Positions 27,334 to 36,783 of a stretch of DNA of 64,000 bases are shown here, piece by piece. Under the pieces are notes generated by a model. It saw nothing but the letters and a program-made list of their open reading frames with translations. It had not been told where the DNA came from and made no database searches. The translations under genes and the position numbers were made by a program. Numbering within the stretch: the stretch's first letter is position 1; each line of letters begins with the position of its first letter. This DNA comes from Salegentibacter maritimus (GTDB taxonomy: Bacteria; Bacteroidota; Bacteroidia; Flavobacteriales; Flavobacteriaceae), in assembly GCF_016236915.1 (NCBI RefSeq), contig NZ_JAEHOK010000001.1, positions 283,217 through 347,216 of the forward strand, written 5' to 3'.

Positions 27334-29820
27334 ATGCGTAACTTACTTAGTTTACTTTGCTGCTTTTTTTTGCTGAATATACACGCACAGCAACCCGAAA
27401 AATTAAATGCTTCTGAAATTTTTCAGAAAATAAAGAAACTAAACTTCCTGGGATCTGTCTTATATATTGGCGCTCATCCAGATGACGAAAATACTCGCTT
27501 AATCTCCTATTTTTCTAACGAGAAAAATGCAAGAACTGCCTACCTCTCTTTAACCCGGGGCGATGGAGGCCAAAATCTTATTGGGTCCGAATTAAGAGAA
27601 CAATTAGGCGTAATTAGAACCCAGGAATTGCTTGCAGCCAGACGAATAGACGGTGGCGAACAATTTTTTACCCGCGCTAACGATTTTGGCTATTCTAAAA
27701 CCCCGGTAGAAACTCTAAAAATATGGGATAAAGAAAAAGTACTTGCAGATATGGTATGGATTATTAGAAATTTTAAACCCGATATTATAATTAATAGGTT
27801 TGATCATAGAACTCCGGGTACCACCCACGGGCATCATACATCTTCTGCTTTATTAAGCCTGGAAGCTTTTGAAGCGGCAGCAAATCCGGCCAAATTCCAC
27901 GAACAGTTAGAATTTACCAAACCCCATCAATCTAAACGCGTTTATTTTAATACTTCCCCCTGGTTTTATGGCGGCCAGGAAGCTTTTGAAGAAGCCAATA
28001 AAAACCAATTTATAAGCTTTGATACCGGAACCTATTTCCCACTTCTAGGGCTATCAAATCCAGAAATTTCTTCTTTAAGCCGAAGTCAACACCAATCTCA
28101 GGGCTTTGGGAGTACGGGTTCGCGGGGCAGTCAAATGGAATACTTAGAACCTATTAAAGGGGATACCCTCCGGTCACAAAATGTGTTTAAAAACATTGAT
28201 ACCTCCTGGAATAAGCTAGAAGGTGGTAAAGCCATTGGTGAAATCCTAACCCAGGTTGAAAAAGATTTCAATTTTAAAGATCCCGCAGCTAGTTTGCCAA
28301 AACTTTTAGAGGCTTATACTTTAATACAGAAACTTCCCAATAAGCACTGGCGAGAACAAAAAACCAAAGAAATTAAAGACATTATCTATGCAAGCGCAGG
28401 CTTATTTTTAGAGGCAGTAGCCAGCCGGGCTTCGGCTACACCGCAAGATAGTGTTCAGGTAAAACTAGAAGCGATAAATAGAAGTGATTTTCCAATTAGT
28501 TTAAATTCTGTAGAATTAAGTCCGAATAACACCAAAACCCACCCCCAAATAAACTTGAAAAATAATACCGCCTGGCACAGTGAAGTAAGCCTAAAAATCC
28601 CTAAAAACACGCCATACACCACGCCATATTGGTTAAAAGAAACTGCCAATAACGGAATGTATATAGTAAAAGACCAGCAATTAAGAGGACTTCCAGAAAC
28701 ACCTGAACTTAGCAAAAGTCTTTTTCAACTAGATTTTAATGGACTTAGCCTAACTTTTGAAAGGCCAATAGTTTATAAATTCAACGACCCTGTGTTTGGA
28801 GAAACCTACCAGGCATTTGAGGTGATACCCGAGGTTTCTATTTCGTTTGAAGACGAGATTGTAATTTTTGAAAATGCCGAACCCAAAAAAATTTCGGTAA
28901 AACTTACTTCGGGAAAAGCAAATGTACAGGGAGAAGTTAGTCTTTCGGCCGGAGAAGGCTGGACTATAAAACCTGAAGAACAAAAATTTCAGCTTCAACA
29001 AAAAGGTAGCACTCAAATACATTCTTTTCAGGTTATTCCGCCCAAAAATCAAAACGAAACATTTATTAGTCCCACGGCCCTGGTGAACGGAAAGGAATTT
29101 TCAGAAAAATTAATCACCATAGACTACAAACATATTCCAAAGCAAAACCTGGTAACTCCTTCAAAATTAAAAGTTGCTCGTTTAGAGATTGAAAAAAAAG
29201 GAAAACTCCTTGGTTATATTGAAGGCGCGGGCGATGTGGTTCCCGAAAGTTTAGAGCAAATAGGCTATAGTGTAGAAAAATTAAATGCGGCTTCAATTTC
29301 CGCTTCTTCCTTAGAAAAATACGATGCTATCGTCCTGGGGATTCGTGCATTAAACACGCTTAAAGACTTAAAATTCAAGCAACAAATACTTTTTGATTAT
29401 GTAAAAAGTGGCGGAAATTTAATTGTACAATACAATACCAGTCGCGGTTTGGTTACCAATAAAATAGCTCCCTTCCCATTAGAATTATCTCGCGATCGTG
29501 TAACCGATGAAACCGCTGAAGTTAGGTTTTTAGCCGAAAATCATCCGGTTTTAAATTTTCCCAATAAAATCACCAAAAATGATTTTGATAATTGGGTTCA
29601 GGAGCGCGGACTTTATTTTCCGGATTCCTGGAGCGAGGAGTTTACCCCTATCCTATCTATGCAAGACGAAAACGAGTCTCCTAAAAATGGAAGTTTACTG
29701 GTTGCGCAATATGGAGAAGGTTATTTTATTTATACCGGATTAAGCTTTTTTAGGCAATTCCCCGCTGGAGTAGCTGGTGCTTACAGGCTTTTTGCTAATA
29801 TGATTTCAATTGGAAAATAA
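27334..29820 (+). CDS. Exported PIG-L (LmbE) deacetylase with C-terminal ThuA-like region
   Basis: 828 residues. A signal peptide (to about residue 18, IHAQQ) precedes the zinc site GAHPDDE (46-52) and the third ligand in THGHH (about 165). PIG-L enzymes remove N-acetyl groups from sugars. The second half has a beta-sandwich stretch and a C-terminal Rossmann-like segment (YDAIVLGIRALNTL..YVKSGGNLIVQYN) resembling ThuA/glutamine-amidotransferase folds. Its stop overlaps the start of a small symporter accessory ORF, followed by an SSS symporter, so deacetylation and uptake of a sugar-like compound look coupled. Confidence 0.88.
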   Translation: MRNLLSLLCCFFLLNIHAQQPEKLNASEIFQKIKKLNFLGSVLYIGAHPDDENTRLISYFSNEKNARTAYLSLTRGDGGQNLIGSELREQLGVIRTQELLAARRIDGGEQFFTRANDFGYSKTPVETLKIWDKEKVLADMVWIIRNFKPDIIINRFDHRTPGTTHGHHTSSALLSLEAFEAAANPAKFHEQLEFTKPHQSKRVYFNTSPWFYGGQEAFEEANKNQFISFDTGTYFPLLGLSNPEISSLSRSQHQSQGFGSTGSRGSQMEYLEPIKGDTLRSQNVFKNIDTSWNKLEGGKAIGEILTQVEKDFNFKDPAASLPKLLEAYTLIQKLPNKHWREQKTKEIKDIIYASAGLFLEAVASRASATPQDSVQVKLEAINRSDFPISLNSVELSPNNTKTHPQINLKNNTAWHSEVSLKIPKNTPYTTPYWLKETANNGMYIVKDQQLRGLPETPELSKSLFQLDFNGLSLTFERPIVYKFNDPVFGETYQAFEVIPEVSISFEDEIVIFENAEPKKISVKLTSGKANVQGEVSLSAGEGWTIKPEEQKFQLQQKGSTQIHSFQVIPPKNQNETFISPTALVNGKEFSEKLITIDYKHIPKQNLVTPSKLKVARLEIEKKGKLLGYIEGAGDVVPESLEQIGYSVEKLNAASISASSLEKYDAIVLGIRALNTLKDLKFKQQILFDYVKSGGNLIVQYNTSRGLVTNKIAPFPLELSRDRVTDETAEVRFLAENHPVLNFPNKITKNDFDNWVQERGLYFPDSWSEEFTPILSMQDENESPKNGSLLVAQYGEGYFIYTGLSFFRQFPAGVAGAYRLFANMISIGK

Positions 29821-29927
29821 TGAAAAAACCCGAAAAATTTACATGGAATAAATCCTATACCATGGTTCTTCTAGCCAATGCTGCTTATATTCTAATTTTT
29901 TATTTCATCATGTCCCTATTCTCATAA
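29820..29927 (+). CDS. 35-residue single-helix membrane protein, likely symporter accessory subunit
   Basis: The ATG at 29820-29822 overlaps the deacetylase stop (TAATG) and the stop lies at 29925-29927, one base before the symporter ATG. The product starts MKKPEKFTWNKSYTMVLLAN, continues with a hydrophobic helix AAYILIFYFIMSLFS, and contains no charged residue after the basic head. Tight coupling on both sides and this topology match the small accessory proteins found with SSS-family symporters. It is too short for common gene callers. Confidence 0.7.
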   Translation: MKKPEKFTWNKSYTMVLLANAAYILIFYFIMSLFS

Positions 29928-29928
29928 T

Positions 29929-31635
29929 ATGCAATTAATAGACTGGTTAATTCTTTTTGGTACCCTGGCCTTTATTGTGGCATACGGCGTATATAAAACA
30001 AAAAATGATAAAGGTGCCCGCAATTTTATTGGCGGTGGAAGTGAAACCCGCTGGTGGACCATTGGGCTCTCTACCATGGCCACGCAAGCCAGTGCAATCA
30101 CCTTTCTTTCTACTCCTGGGCAGGCTTTTAACGACGGAATGGGCTTTGTGCAGTTTTACTTTGGGCTGCCCCTGGCCATGGTGGTTATTTGTATGTTTTT
30201 TATTCCCATTTATAAAAGGCTGAATGTTTATACCGCCTACGAATATTTAGAATCTCGTTTCGATAGAAAAACCAGAACACTAACCGCTATTTTATTTTTA
30301 ATTCAACGAGGATTGGCAGCCGGGCTCACCATATTTGCTCCGGCCATAATCTTATCGGCTGTTTTGGGCTGGAACCTTTCTGGCCTTACTGTACTTATAG
30401 GTTCGCTTGTTATTATTTATACGGTTGCAGGGGGCACTAAAGCTGTAAATGTTACCCACAAACAGCAAATGGCCGTGATCTTAACCGGGATGTTTGCAGC
30501 ATTCTTTATTATTCTAAGTTACCTTCCCGAAAACATAAACTTTAGCAATGCATTAGAAATTGCCGGTGCCAGTGGTAAAATGGAAATTTTAGATTTTTCA
30601 TTCGACTTTGAAAACCGCTATACTTTTTGGAGCGGAATTATTGGAGGTGGTTTTTTGGCCCTTTCTTATTTCGGAACAGACCAAAGCCAGGTACAACGCT
30701 ATTTAGGCGGTAAGTCGGTTAAAGAGAGTAGAATGGGAATGATTATGAACGCTATGCTAAAAGTACCTCTACAGTTCTTTATTTTGCTTGTGGGCGTGAT
30801 GGTTTTTGTATTTTATCAGTTTAACAATGCCCCGCTTAATTTTAATCCTGCGGCTACCGAAACCGTTTTGAATTCAGATTATGGCCGGCAATACGAAGAT
30901 TTAATGCAGGAGCACGATGCCATTCAGCAAAAAAAGCAAAACCTTCATATAGCATTCGCAGAGAATAATGATTTCAATAAAGAAAATAATGAAGCATACC
31001 GTGAAAACCTGGCTTCGTTACAGGCTTCTGAAAAGGAAACCAGACAAAAAGCGAGGAAATTAATAGATGCTTCAGATAAAGATGCAGAAAGCAACGATAA
31101 AGATTATGTTTTTATTCACTTTATCCTTAATAATCTACCAAGAGGACTAATCGGGCTCTTACTGGCGGTAATCCTGTCGGCTGCCATGTCTTCTACCGCA
31201 TCAGAACTAAATGCTTTGTCCTCTACTACTTCTATAGATCTTTATAAAAGAAGTAGAAAAACAGAAAAATCTGATGAACATTATGTAAAAGCATCTAAAT
31301 GGTTTACGCTTATTTGGGGACTTATAGCTATTGCTTTTGCCAGTTTTGCTAATTTATTCGACAATCTTATTCAGCTTGTAAATATTATTGGCTCTATTTT
31401 CTATGGCAATGTTTTAGGTATTTTCTTACTGGCCTTTTTTATTAAAAAAGTGAATAGTAATTCTGTTTTTATAGCGGCTATAATTACACAGTTTATAATA
31501 ATTGTCATCTTTACTTTAGATGTAATGCCCTACTTATGGCTTAATTTGGCGGGATGCTTACTGGTTATGGCACTTGCCTTAATTTTAGAATTATTCATAA
31601 AAACCCCCGAACATAAAATAAAAGAATATCGCTAA
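29929..31635 (+). CDS. Sodium:solute symporter (SSS family)
   Basis: 568 residues, about 13 membrane helices. GGGSETRWWTIGLSTMATQASAITFLSTPG is split over helices 1-2, and GTDQSQVQRYLGGKS and LSAAMSSTASELNALSS are family patterns for the substrate and Na+ sites. A soluble insert (about 325-385, coiled-coil-like, Glu/Lys rich) separates helices. The gene follows the deacetylase and accessory ORF and precedes a Gfo/Idh/MocA oxidoreductase, so a sugar or amino-sugar derivative is the likely cargo. Confidence 0.9.
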   Translation: MQLIDWLILFGTLAFIVAYGVYKTKNDKGARNFIGGGSETRWWTIGLSTMATQASAITFLSTPGQAFNDGMGFVQFYFGLPLAMVVICMFFIPIYKRLNVYTAYEYLESRFDRKTRTLTAILFLIQRGLAAGLTIFAPAIILSAVLGWNLSGLTVLIGSLVIIYTVAGGTKAVNVTHKQQMAVILTGMFAAFFIILSYLPENINFSNALEIAGASGKMEILDFSFDFENRYTFWSGIIGGGFLALSYFGTDQSQVQRYLGGKSVKESRMGMIMNAMLKVPLQFFILLVGVMVFVFYQFNNAPLNFNPAATETVLNSDYGRQYEDLMQEHDAIQQKKQNLHIAFAENNDFNKENNEAYRENLASLQASEKETRQKARKLIDASDKDAESNDKDYVFIHFILNNLPRGLIGLLLAVILSAAMSSTASELNALSSTTSIDLYKRSRKTEKSDEHYVKASKWFTLIWGLIAIAFASFANLFDNLIQLVNIIGSIFYGNVLGIFLLAFFIKKVNSNSVFIAAIITQFIIIVIFTLDVMPYLWLNLAGCLLVMALALILELFIKTPEHKIKEYR

Positions 31636-31681
31636 TAATGCCGTTCATTAAATTGATGGCAAAAGACAAATTATATTTTAG

Positions 31682-32650
31682 ATGAAAAAAATTAAATGGG
31701 GCATTCTTGGCCTCGGAAAAATAGCAGGAAAATTCGTCACTGCATTAAAAGATGTAGAAGGTGCCGAATTATATGCGGTAGCCAGTAGGTCTATAACCAA
31801 AGCTGAAAGTTTTGCCGAAACACATGGAGCTACAAAATTATTTTCCAGCTACGAAACCATGCTGACAGACGAAGCATTAGATGTGGTTTATATTGCCACT
31901 CCTCATGTTTTCCATTATGAACATACATTACTATGCCTGGATAATAAAAAAGCGGTTTTATGCGAAAAACCTTTTGCGATCAATAAAAAACAGGTAGAAG
32001 AAATGATTGCCAGGGCACAAAAACAGCAAGTTTTTCTAATGGAAGCCATGTGGACTCAATTTTTACCACATTTTAAATATGTGCTTGATTTAATTGAGTC
32101 TGAGAAATATGGAAAAATTGAGAGCTTAGAAGCAGATTTTGGTTTTCCTGCACCGGTAGATTTAGACAAACGACTCTATAATAAAAGCCTGGGAGGTGGT
32201 AGTTTGTTAGATATTGGGGTTTATCCGATTTTTATGGCGCTAAGTGCATTGGGAGTTCCGGAAGATATTGAAGCACAGGCAATATTTAGTGAAACCGGCA
32301 TAGATAAAGAATGCAACATGGTTTTTAAATATCCAAAAAATGTTAAAGCCAATTTGCGCAGCTCTATTATAGAACAAACATCTACTGCGGCCATCATTCA
32401 GTTTGAAAATGCTAAACTTACCTTACATAAAAGGTTTCATGAACCTACAAGTATCACTATTCAAACTCCTGAATTGGAAGACACCAAAGAATTTAACGTA
32501 AGCTCCAACGGTTATAATTTTGAAGCCGAACATGTTCAAAAAATGTTGCGTGAAGGCAAAACCGAAAGTACCGAAATGACTTTCAAAAAAAGCTTGCAGC
32601 TAATTGATTTATTAGATAAGGTTAGAACCAAAATCGGTTTAGAATATTAG
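31682..32650 (+). CDS. Gfo/Idh/MocA-family oxidoreductase
   Basis: 322 residues from ATG 31682. GILGLGKIAGKFVTAL binds the dinucleotide, and CEKPFAINKKQVEEM carries the conserved EKP lysine. GGGSLLDIGVYPIFMALSALG is the substrate-domain signature with the catalytic Asp/Tyr region. The family oxidises or reduces sugar-like substrates with NAD(P). It closes the deacetylase-symporter group. Confidence 0.92.
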   Translation: MKKIKWGILGLGKIAGKFVTALKDVEGAELYAVASRSITKAESFAETHGATKLFSSYETMLTDEALDVVYIATPHVFHYEHTLLCLDNKKAVLCEKPFAINKKQVEEMIARAQKQQVFLMEAMWTQFLPHFKYVLDLIESEKYGKIESLEADFGFPAPVDLDKRLYNKSLGGGSLLDIGVYPIFMALSALGVPEDIEAQAIFSETGIDKECNMVFKYPKNVKANLRSSIIEQTSTAAIIQFENAKLTLHKRFHEPTSITIQTPELEDTKEFNVSSNGYNFEAEHVQKMLREGKTESTEMTFKKSLQLIDLLDKVRTKIGLEY

Positions 32651-32682
32651 TAGAACTAATTGGCAAACATATTCCAAAAACA

Positions 32683-32721
32683 AAAAAACCTCACAGCTCT
32701 TATAGATTTGTGAGGTTTTTT
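32683..32721. terminator. Bidirectional terminator between oxidoreductase and trxB genes
   Basis: The stem AAAAAACCTCACA / TGTGAGGTTTTTT with a 13-nt loop lies between convergent genes. Confidence 0.85.
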
Positions 32722-32740
32722 ACTATAATTTTTCAAGAAA

Positions 32741-33733
32741 TTAAGCTTCTACTTTTTTGGTAGTTTTCACTTCTTCTCCTTCTTCGCTTTCCACTTCTGC
32801 CAAATAACGCTCAGCATCTAAAGCAGCCATACATCCGGTACCTGCTGCCGTTACCGCCTGACGATAAATCTTATCCTGAACATCACCCGAGGCAAAAACT
32901 CCCGGTACATTTGTTTTTGTAGATTTACCTTCGGTAATAATATAGCCGGTATCATCCATCGTTAATTTGTCTTTAAAAATATCGGTATTTGGCTTGTGGC
33001 CAATAGCAATAAACAAACCTGTAATCTCAATTTTCTCTTTTTCACCGGTTTCTTTATTCAGCATACTTAAACCTTCAACCACTTGTTCCCCAATAACTTC
33101 ATCAACTTCGGTGTGGTAACGAAGATCTATATTTTTAGTGTTATTTACACGATGCTGCATAGCTTTAGACGCACGCATTTGATCACCGCGAACCAACATC
33201 GTTACTTTATTACAGATGTTTGCCAAATAGGTCGCTTCCTCGGCAGCGGTATCTCCACCTCCAACGATAGCAACATCCTGACCTTTATAGAAAAAACCAT
33301 CACAAACAGCACAAGCAGAAACTCCACCACCTCGTAAACGTTGTTCACTAGGCAAACCTAAATATCTTGCAGTAGCGCCGGTAGAAATAATAACAGACTC
33401 GGCTTCAACCCAGGTAGAATTATCTATACAGGCTTTATGAATTCCGCCCACCTTATCACTAAAGTCTACTTCGGTTACCATTCCCATACGCACTTCGGTT
33501 CCGAAACGTTCGGCTTGTTTTTGCAGATCCATCATCATTTTTGGACCATCTACGCCTTCGGGATATCCGGGGAAATTATCTACTTCGGTGGTTGTAGTTA
33601 ACTGCCCTCCGGGTTCAAGACCGGTATACATTACGGGTTTAAGATCGGCTCTTGCTGCATAAATCGCCGCAGTATATCCAGCTGGGCCAGATCCTATAAT
33701 CAACGTCTTTATTCTTTCTAGTTTATCGCTCAT
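32741..33733 (-). CDS. trxB: Thioredoxin-disulfide reductase
   Basis: 330 residues from ATG 33733. FAD-binding GSGPAGYTAAIYAAR is at about 14-28, the redox pair is C141/C144 in CAVCDG, NADPH-binding is GGGDTAAEEATYL, and the C-terminal FAD motif is GVFASGDVQDK. It reduces thioredoxin with NADPH. A charged C-terminal tail EEGEEVKTTKKVEA extends the core. Confidence 0.96.
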   Translation of the reverse strand: MSDKLERIKTLIIGSGPAGYTAAIYAARADLKPVMYTGLEPGGQLTTTTEVDNFPGYPEGVDGPKMMMDLQKQAERFGTEVRMGMVTEVDFSDKVGGIHKACIDNSTWVEAESVIISTGATARYLGLPSEQRLRGGGVSACAVCDGFFYKGQDVAIVGGGDTAAEEATYLANICNKVTMLVRGDQMRASKAMQHRVNNTKNIDLRYHTEVDEVIGEQVVEGLSMLNKETGEKEKIEITGLFIAIGHKPNTDIFKDKLTMDDTGYIITEGKSTKTNVPGVFASGDVQDKIYRQAVTAAGTGCMAALDAERYLAEVESEEGEEVKTTKKVEA

Positions 33734-33985
33734 TTTATATTGTTTTTCTATGTTACAAAAGTAGTAAGTTTCCTTATAAACTTACACGAATCTAATTAAG
33801 TTTTACTATTCAATAATAATTGGAAGGTATAGATTTGGTTCAAAAAAAGAAAAAATTCTTAGCTTTTCATAATTAACTATACCTTTGCCTAAAATCGTCT
33901 ATCAAAAAGATAGGCCAAGCATTTGTATTATAACCTATAATTTCGGGAAAAGCCCCGGGATTTTTAATTCTCGAATATCAAGTAA

Positions 33986-34612
33986 ATGGAATTTACCTTA
34001 TTTAATATTCTAGACATCCTGGGAACCATAGCCTTTGCAATCTCCGGTGCCCTGGCAGCTATGGACCGCAGGCTGGACCTTTTCGGAATTTTTATTATTG
34101 GGTTTGTTACTGCCATTGGTGGTGGTACCCTAAGGGACACCCTTATTGGCAATACTCCCGTTACCTGGATGGAAAATACCATTTATGTGTATTTAATTGG
34201 AGCAGTTACCATTTTAGCCATAATTTTTCGGAACAAAATTAATTATCTTAAAAAGTCGCTATTTCTTTTTGATACTATTGGTTTAGGAATCTTTACCATT
34301 ACCGGAGTAGAAATAGGCATAAGAAATGATCTCGATCCTATAATTTGTGTTGCCATAGGAGCCATGACAGGTACTTTTGGCGGTGTTATTCGTGATATAC
34401 TTTGTAATGAAATTCCGGTTATCTTTAGAAAAGAAATCTACGCTACTGCCTGTATCGTTGGCGGACTGGTTTTTGTTATTATGCACGATTTGGAGGTTAA
34501 TCGGGATATTATATATCTCACCACCTCAATAATTGTAATTGCCATTAGGTTAATTGTAGTAAAATATCATATTTCACTCCCCTATTTCTATATTTCTTCC
34601 GAAAAAAAGTAA
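33986..34612 (+). CDS. Trimeric intracellular cation channel-like (TRIC/UPF0126) protein
   Basis: 208 residues, seven membrane helices in two repeats. Each repeat has the glycine-rich kink: AIGGGTLRDTLIGNTPV and GTFGGVIRDILCNEIPVIF. Bacterial TRIC homologues form trimeric cation channels; earlier names are YicG/YadS. A -7 box TACCTTTG at 33880-33887 implies a leader of about 90 nt. The stop codon lies inside the start of repeat A2. Confidence 0.9.
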   Translation: MEFTLFNILDILGTIAFAISGALAAMDRRLDLFGIFIIGFVTAIGGGTLRDTLIGNTPVTWMENTIYVYLIGAVTILAIIFRNKINYLKKSLFLFDTIGLGIFTITGVEIGIRNDLDPIICVAIGAMTGTFGGVIRDILCNEIPVIFRKEIYATACIVGGLVFVIMHDLEVNRDIIYLTTSIIVIAIRLIVVKYHISLPYFYISSEKK

Positions 34613-34708
34613 ACTACCTAGGGGCAAGCCCACAAGGCATTCTTTGGAAACAAATTTTTAATTTCGAGGCAAGCCTCGGGGTATTCTACCCTTTGGCGGT
34701 GCCAATAA
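34609..34708. repeat. Three-hairpin intergenic repeat A, copy A2 (long form)
   Basis: 100 bp starting GTAAACTACCTAGGGGCAAG and ending TTTGGCGGTGCCAATAA, with perfect hairpins CGAGGC-AA-GCCTCG and TTGGC-GGT-GCCAA. It begins at the stop codon of the TRIC-type gene. Confidence 0.85.
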
Positions 34709-34770
34709 ATTAAAGCACCTAATGCCCCCCGGCTAATTAAATTCAAAATATAGCCGGGAAACATTTTATT

Positions 34771-35184
34771 TTAATGCGGAAGTTTTTTACGAAGTAGGCC
34801 GTATAAAAAAGTACCTAGTAGTGCTCCCGCAAAAACAATTAATAAAGGCATAAAACCTGCACCTATTAAGGTAAAGATGGGGCCGGGACAGGCACCTGCA
34901 AGCGCCCAACCTAATCCAAAAATAATCCCTCCATACATATAACGGCTAAAACTTTTCTCCTTAGGAATAAAAGTGATTCTTTGGCCGAAAAAAGATTTTA
35001 GGTTATTCCTTTTAATAACCTGAACACCAATTACACCTAAAACCAAAGCAGAACCTATAATTCCATACATATGAAAAGATTGAAACTGGAACATCTCATA
35101 GATTCTAAACCAGGAAGCAGCTTCAGATTTAAACATTACGATTCCAAAAAATATACCTATCAATAAATATCCTACACTTCTCAT
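34771..35184 (-). CDS. YeeE/YedE-type membrane protein, second half (DUF6691)
   Basis: 137 residues, four membrane helices. GWALAGACPGPIFTLIGAG is the second-half signature with a conserved Cys. The YeeE/YedE family includes the thiosulfate transporter TsuA. In many bacteria the transporter is split in two short genes, as here: this gene follows its partner by 9 bp. Confidence 0.87.
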   Translation of the reverse strand: MRSVGYLLIGIFFGIVMFKSEAASWFRIYEMFQFQSFHMYGIIGSALVLGVIGVQVIKRNNLKSFFGQRITFIPKEKSFSRYMYGGIIFGLGWALAGACPGPIFTLIGAGFMPLLIVFAGALLGTFLYGLLRKKLPH

Positions 35185-35193
35185 AATTTCAAT

Positions 35194-35751
35194 TTAAAAT
35201 ATTAACGGGAATAAAATGTGCACCATTAGTAACCCACCTACAAAAAAGCCAATTACGGCTATTAAAGAAGGTAATTGCAGGTTACTTAAACCTGAAATTG
35301 CGTGACCAGAGGTACAGCCCCCGGCATAACGCGCACCAAAGCCAATTAAAATTCCTCCAACTAAAAGAATGATTAAAGCTTTGATACCACCTACAGATTC
35401 CCAGGTAAAGAGTTCGGTAGGCAAATAAGCCTCTCCTGCACTATTAAAGCCCAGTTCCTTTAAGTTGCTAATAGTTTCTGGATTTATAGCCACAGAAAGA
35501 TCGTTGCTTAAAAAATTTGCGGCAATAAAACCACCAATTATGGCACCAACAACTACAATAAGGTTCCAACGTTGAGATTTCCAGTCGAAATCAAAAAAAT
35601 CGGCTTTAGAATCTGCGCCGCAAAGCGTACACATAGTCCTTAGGTTAGAAGACATCCCAAAACCTTTACCAACAAAGATTAGTAAAAACATTATTAAAGC
35701 AATAAGTGGTCCTGCTATATACCAGGGCCACGGCTCAAAAATCCATTCCAT
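35194..35751 (-). CDS. YeeE/YedE-type membrane protein, first half (sulfur transport)
   Basis: 185 residues from ATG 35751; a TTG 12 codons earlier falls in the promoter. Four to five membrane helices. GARYAGGCTSGHAISGLSNL is the family motif with the conserved Cys that handles thiosulfate in TsuA. It is first of a two-gene operon with a GTAAC-N4-GTTAC site and a TTAATTTG -7-like box upstream. Uptake or export of thiosulfate or a related sulfur species is the likely role. Confidence 0.88.
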   Translation of the reverse strand: MEWIFEPWPWYIAGPLIALIMFLLIFVGKGFGMSSNLRTMCTLCGADSKADFFDFDWKSQRWNLIVVVGAIIGGFIAANFLSNDLSVAINPETISNLKELGFNSAGEAYLPTELFTWESVGGIKALIILLVGGILIGFGARYAGGCTSGHAISGLSNLQLPSLIAVIGFFVGGLLMVHILFPLIF

Positions 35752-35773
35752 AGTTTCTTTTTTTTTCGAAATG

Positions 35774-35817
35774 CAAATTAACTGCAAATTTTCAATTAAG
35801 ACAGTAACAATTGTTAC
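35774..35817 (-). promoter_or_regulatory. Crp/Fnr-type operator and -7 box before the YeeE/YedE operon (site 1)
   Basis: Perfect palindrome GTAACAATTGTTAC at 35804-35817. 22 bp lie between it and TTAATTTG (35774-35781 on the minus strand), one mismatch from TAnnTTTG. The spacing is identical to the three other sites in this window. The extended form on the minus strand is CTGTAAC-N4-GTTACTG. Confidence 0.72.
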
Positions 35818-35858
35818 AGGAAAAACCTATCAAATTTACGAAAGCTATTATGATTGTA

Positions 35859-36755
35859 TTACCCGGAATAAGATTTTAAATTCTCCAGTACTTTTTTAGA
35901 TAGACGCTCCTGGGTTTCGGCAGTCCAGCCGGCACTTTTTTGATAGGAAATAAGTCCACTCATCTCTTTTACAGCTTCAGAAAGTGACGCACCTCCATCC
36001 CCATCAAAAATCCCAAAATTAGTCTCAATTTTTAACCAATCAACAAAAGCTTTTTCGTTAAAAGGTAGCCCCAATGAAGTATTGATTAGGATTTTACCTG
36101 AACCTAAGCGTTTAAACTCTCTCGCTCCCAATATCCTGGTATTTTTAGGAAGATGTAGCGAGATTATTTCTGCAGTTTTTAGTAGTTCTTCCAATGGTAA
36201 ATAGGTAAGGCCTTTAGCTTCCCAATCCCTTTTTCGGGTTCTGCTAAAATAATAAATATCGGCGTTGAGGGCCAGTAAGGCTTTCGCCAATAATTGACCG
36301 GTAGTACCCAAACCTATAATCCCAATCTTTTTACCGGTGATCTCTACCGGCATTTCACGCCATTGGTTTTCACCAAAGCCATGAAGTAATTGAATTAATT
36401 CAGAGATTATAAACTCTACCACTCCGGGATCTCCATAGTCAAAAATTCCTTTTACGCTAATTCCTTTTTCCCTCGCAAAATCTACGGCTACATTCGCCGA
36501 TTCATCGTCATAAAGACTGCAAGCCATGCCTATATATTTAAGCTGACCGCATTTTTTAATTACACTTTTAGGGATTTGTGTTTTCCAGGAAACGATAATT
36601 GCTTCGGCTTTCCCAATCCTGTCAATAAGTTCCTTTTCTGAATCGGGGCTATCTTTATAGACGGTAACCTCAGCGCTACTATATTCCTGGAGCTCCTCTA
36701 TGGCCCAATCTTTAAGTTTAGTATGGTCTACACAAACAACTTTATTGAATTTCAT
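35859..36755 (-). CDS. D-isomer 2-hydroxyacid dehydrogenase-like protein with altered active site
   Basis: 298 residues from ATG 36755. The NAD loop is IGIIGLGTTGQLLAKAL (about 148-164), and ISLHLPKNTR follows as in the family. The usual catalytic Arg (ARG motif) is replaced: INTSLGLPFN has Leu there. The C-terminal catalytic His motif is SYQKSAGWTAE, without His. The protein probably binds NAD(P) but may not be a normal dehydrogenase. Confidence 0.75.
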   Translation of the reverse strand: MKFNKVVCVDHTKLKDWAIEELQEYSSAEVTVYKDSPDSEKELIDRIGKAEAIIVSWKTQIPKSVIKKCGQLKYIGMACSLYDDESANVAVDFAREKGISVKGIFDYGDPGVVEFIISELIQLLHGFGENQWREMPVEITGKKIGIIGLGTTGQLLAKALLALNADIYYFSRTRKRDWEAKGLTYLPLEELLKTAEIISLHLPKNTRILGAREFKRLGSGKILINTSLGLPFNEKAFVDWLKIETNFGIFDGDGGASLSEAVKEMSGLISYQKSAGWTAETQERLSKKVLENLKSYSG

Positions 36756-36783
36756 ATAATCTACACTAACGTATCCTTGAAAA

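Noticed and set aside
33900..33985. Riboswitch or attenuator in the TRIC-type gene leader
   Set aside because: Short GC-rich inverted stretches are present but do not form a convincing alternating structure or known riboswitch core.
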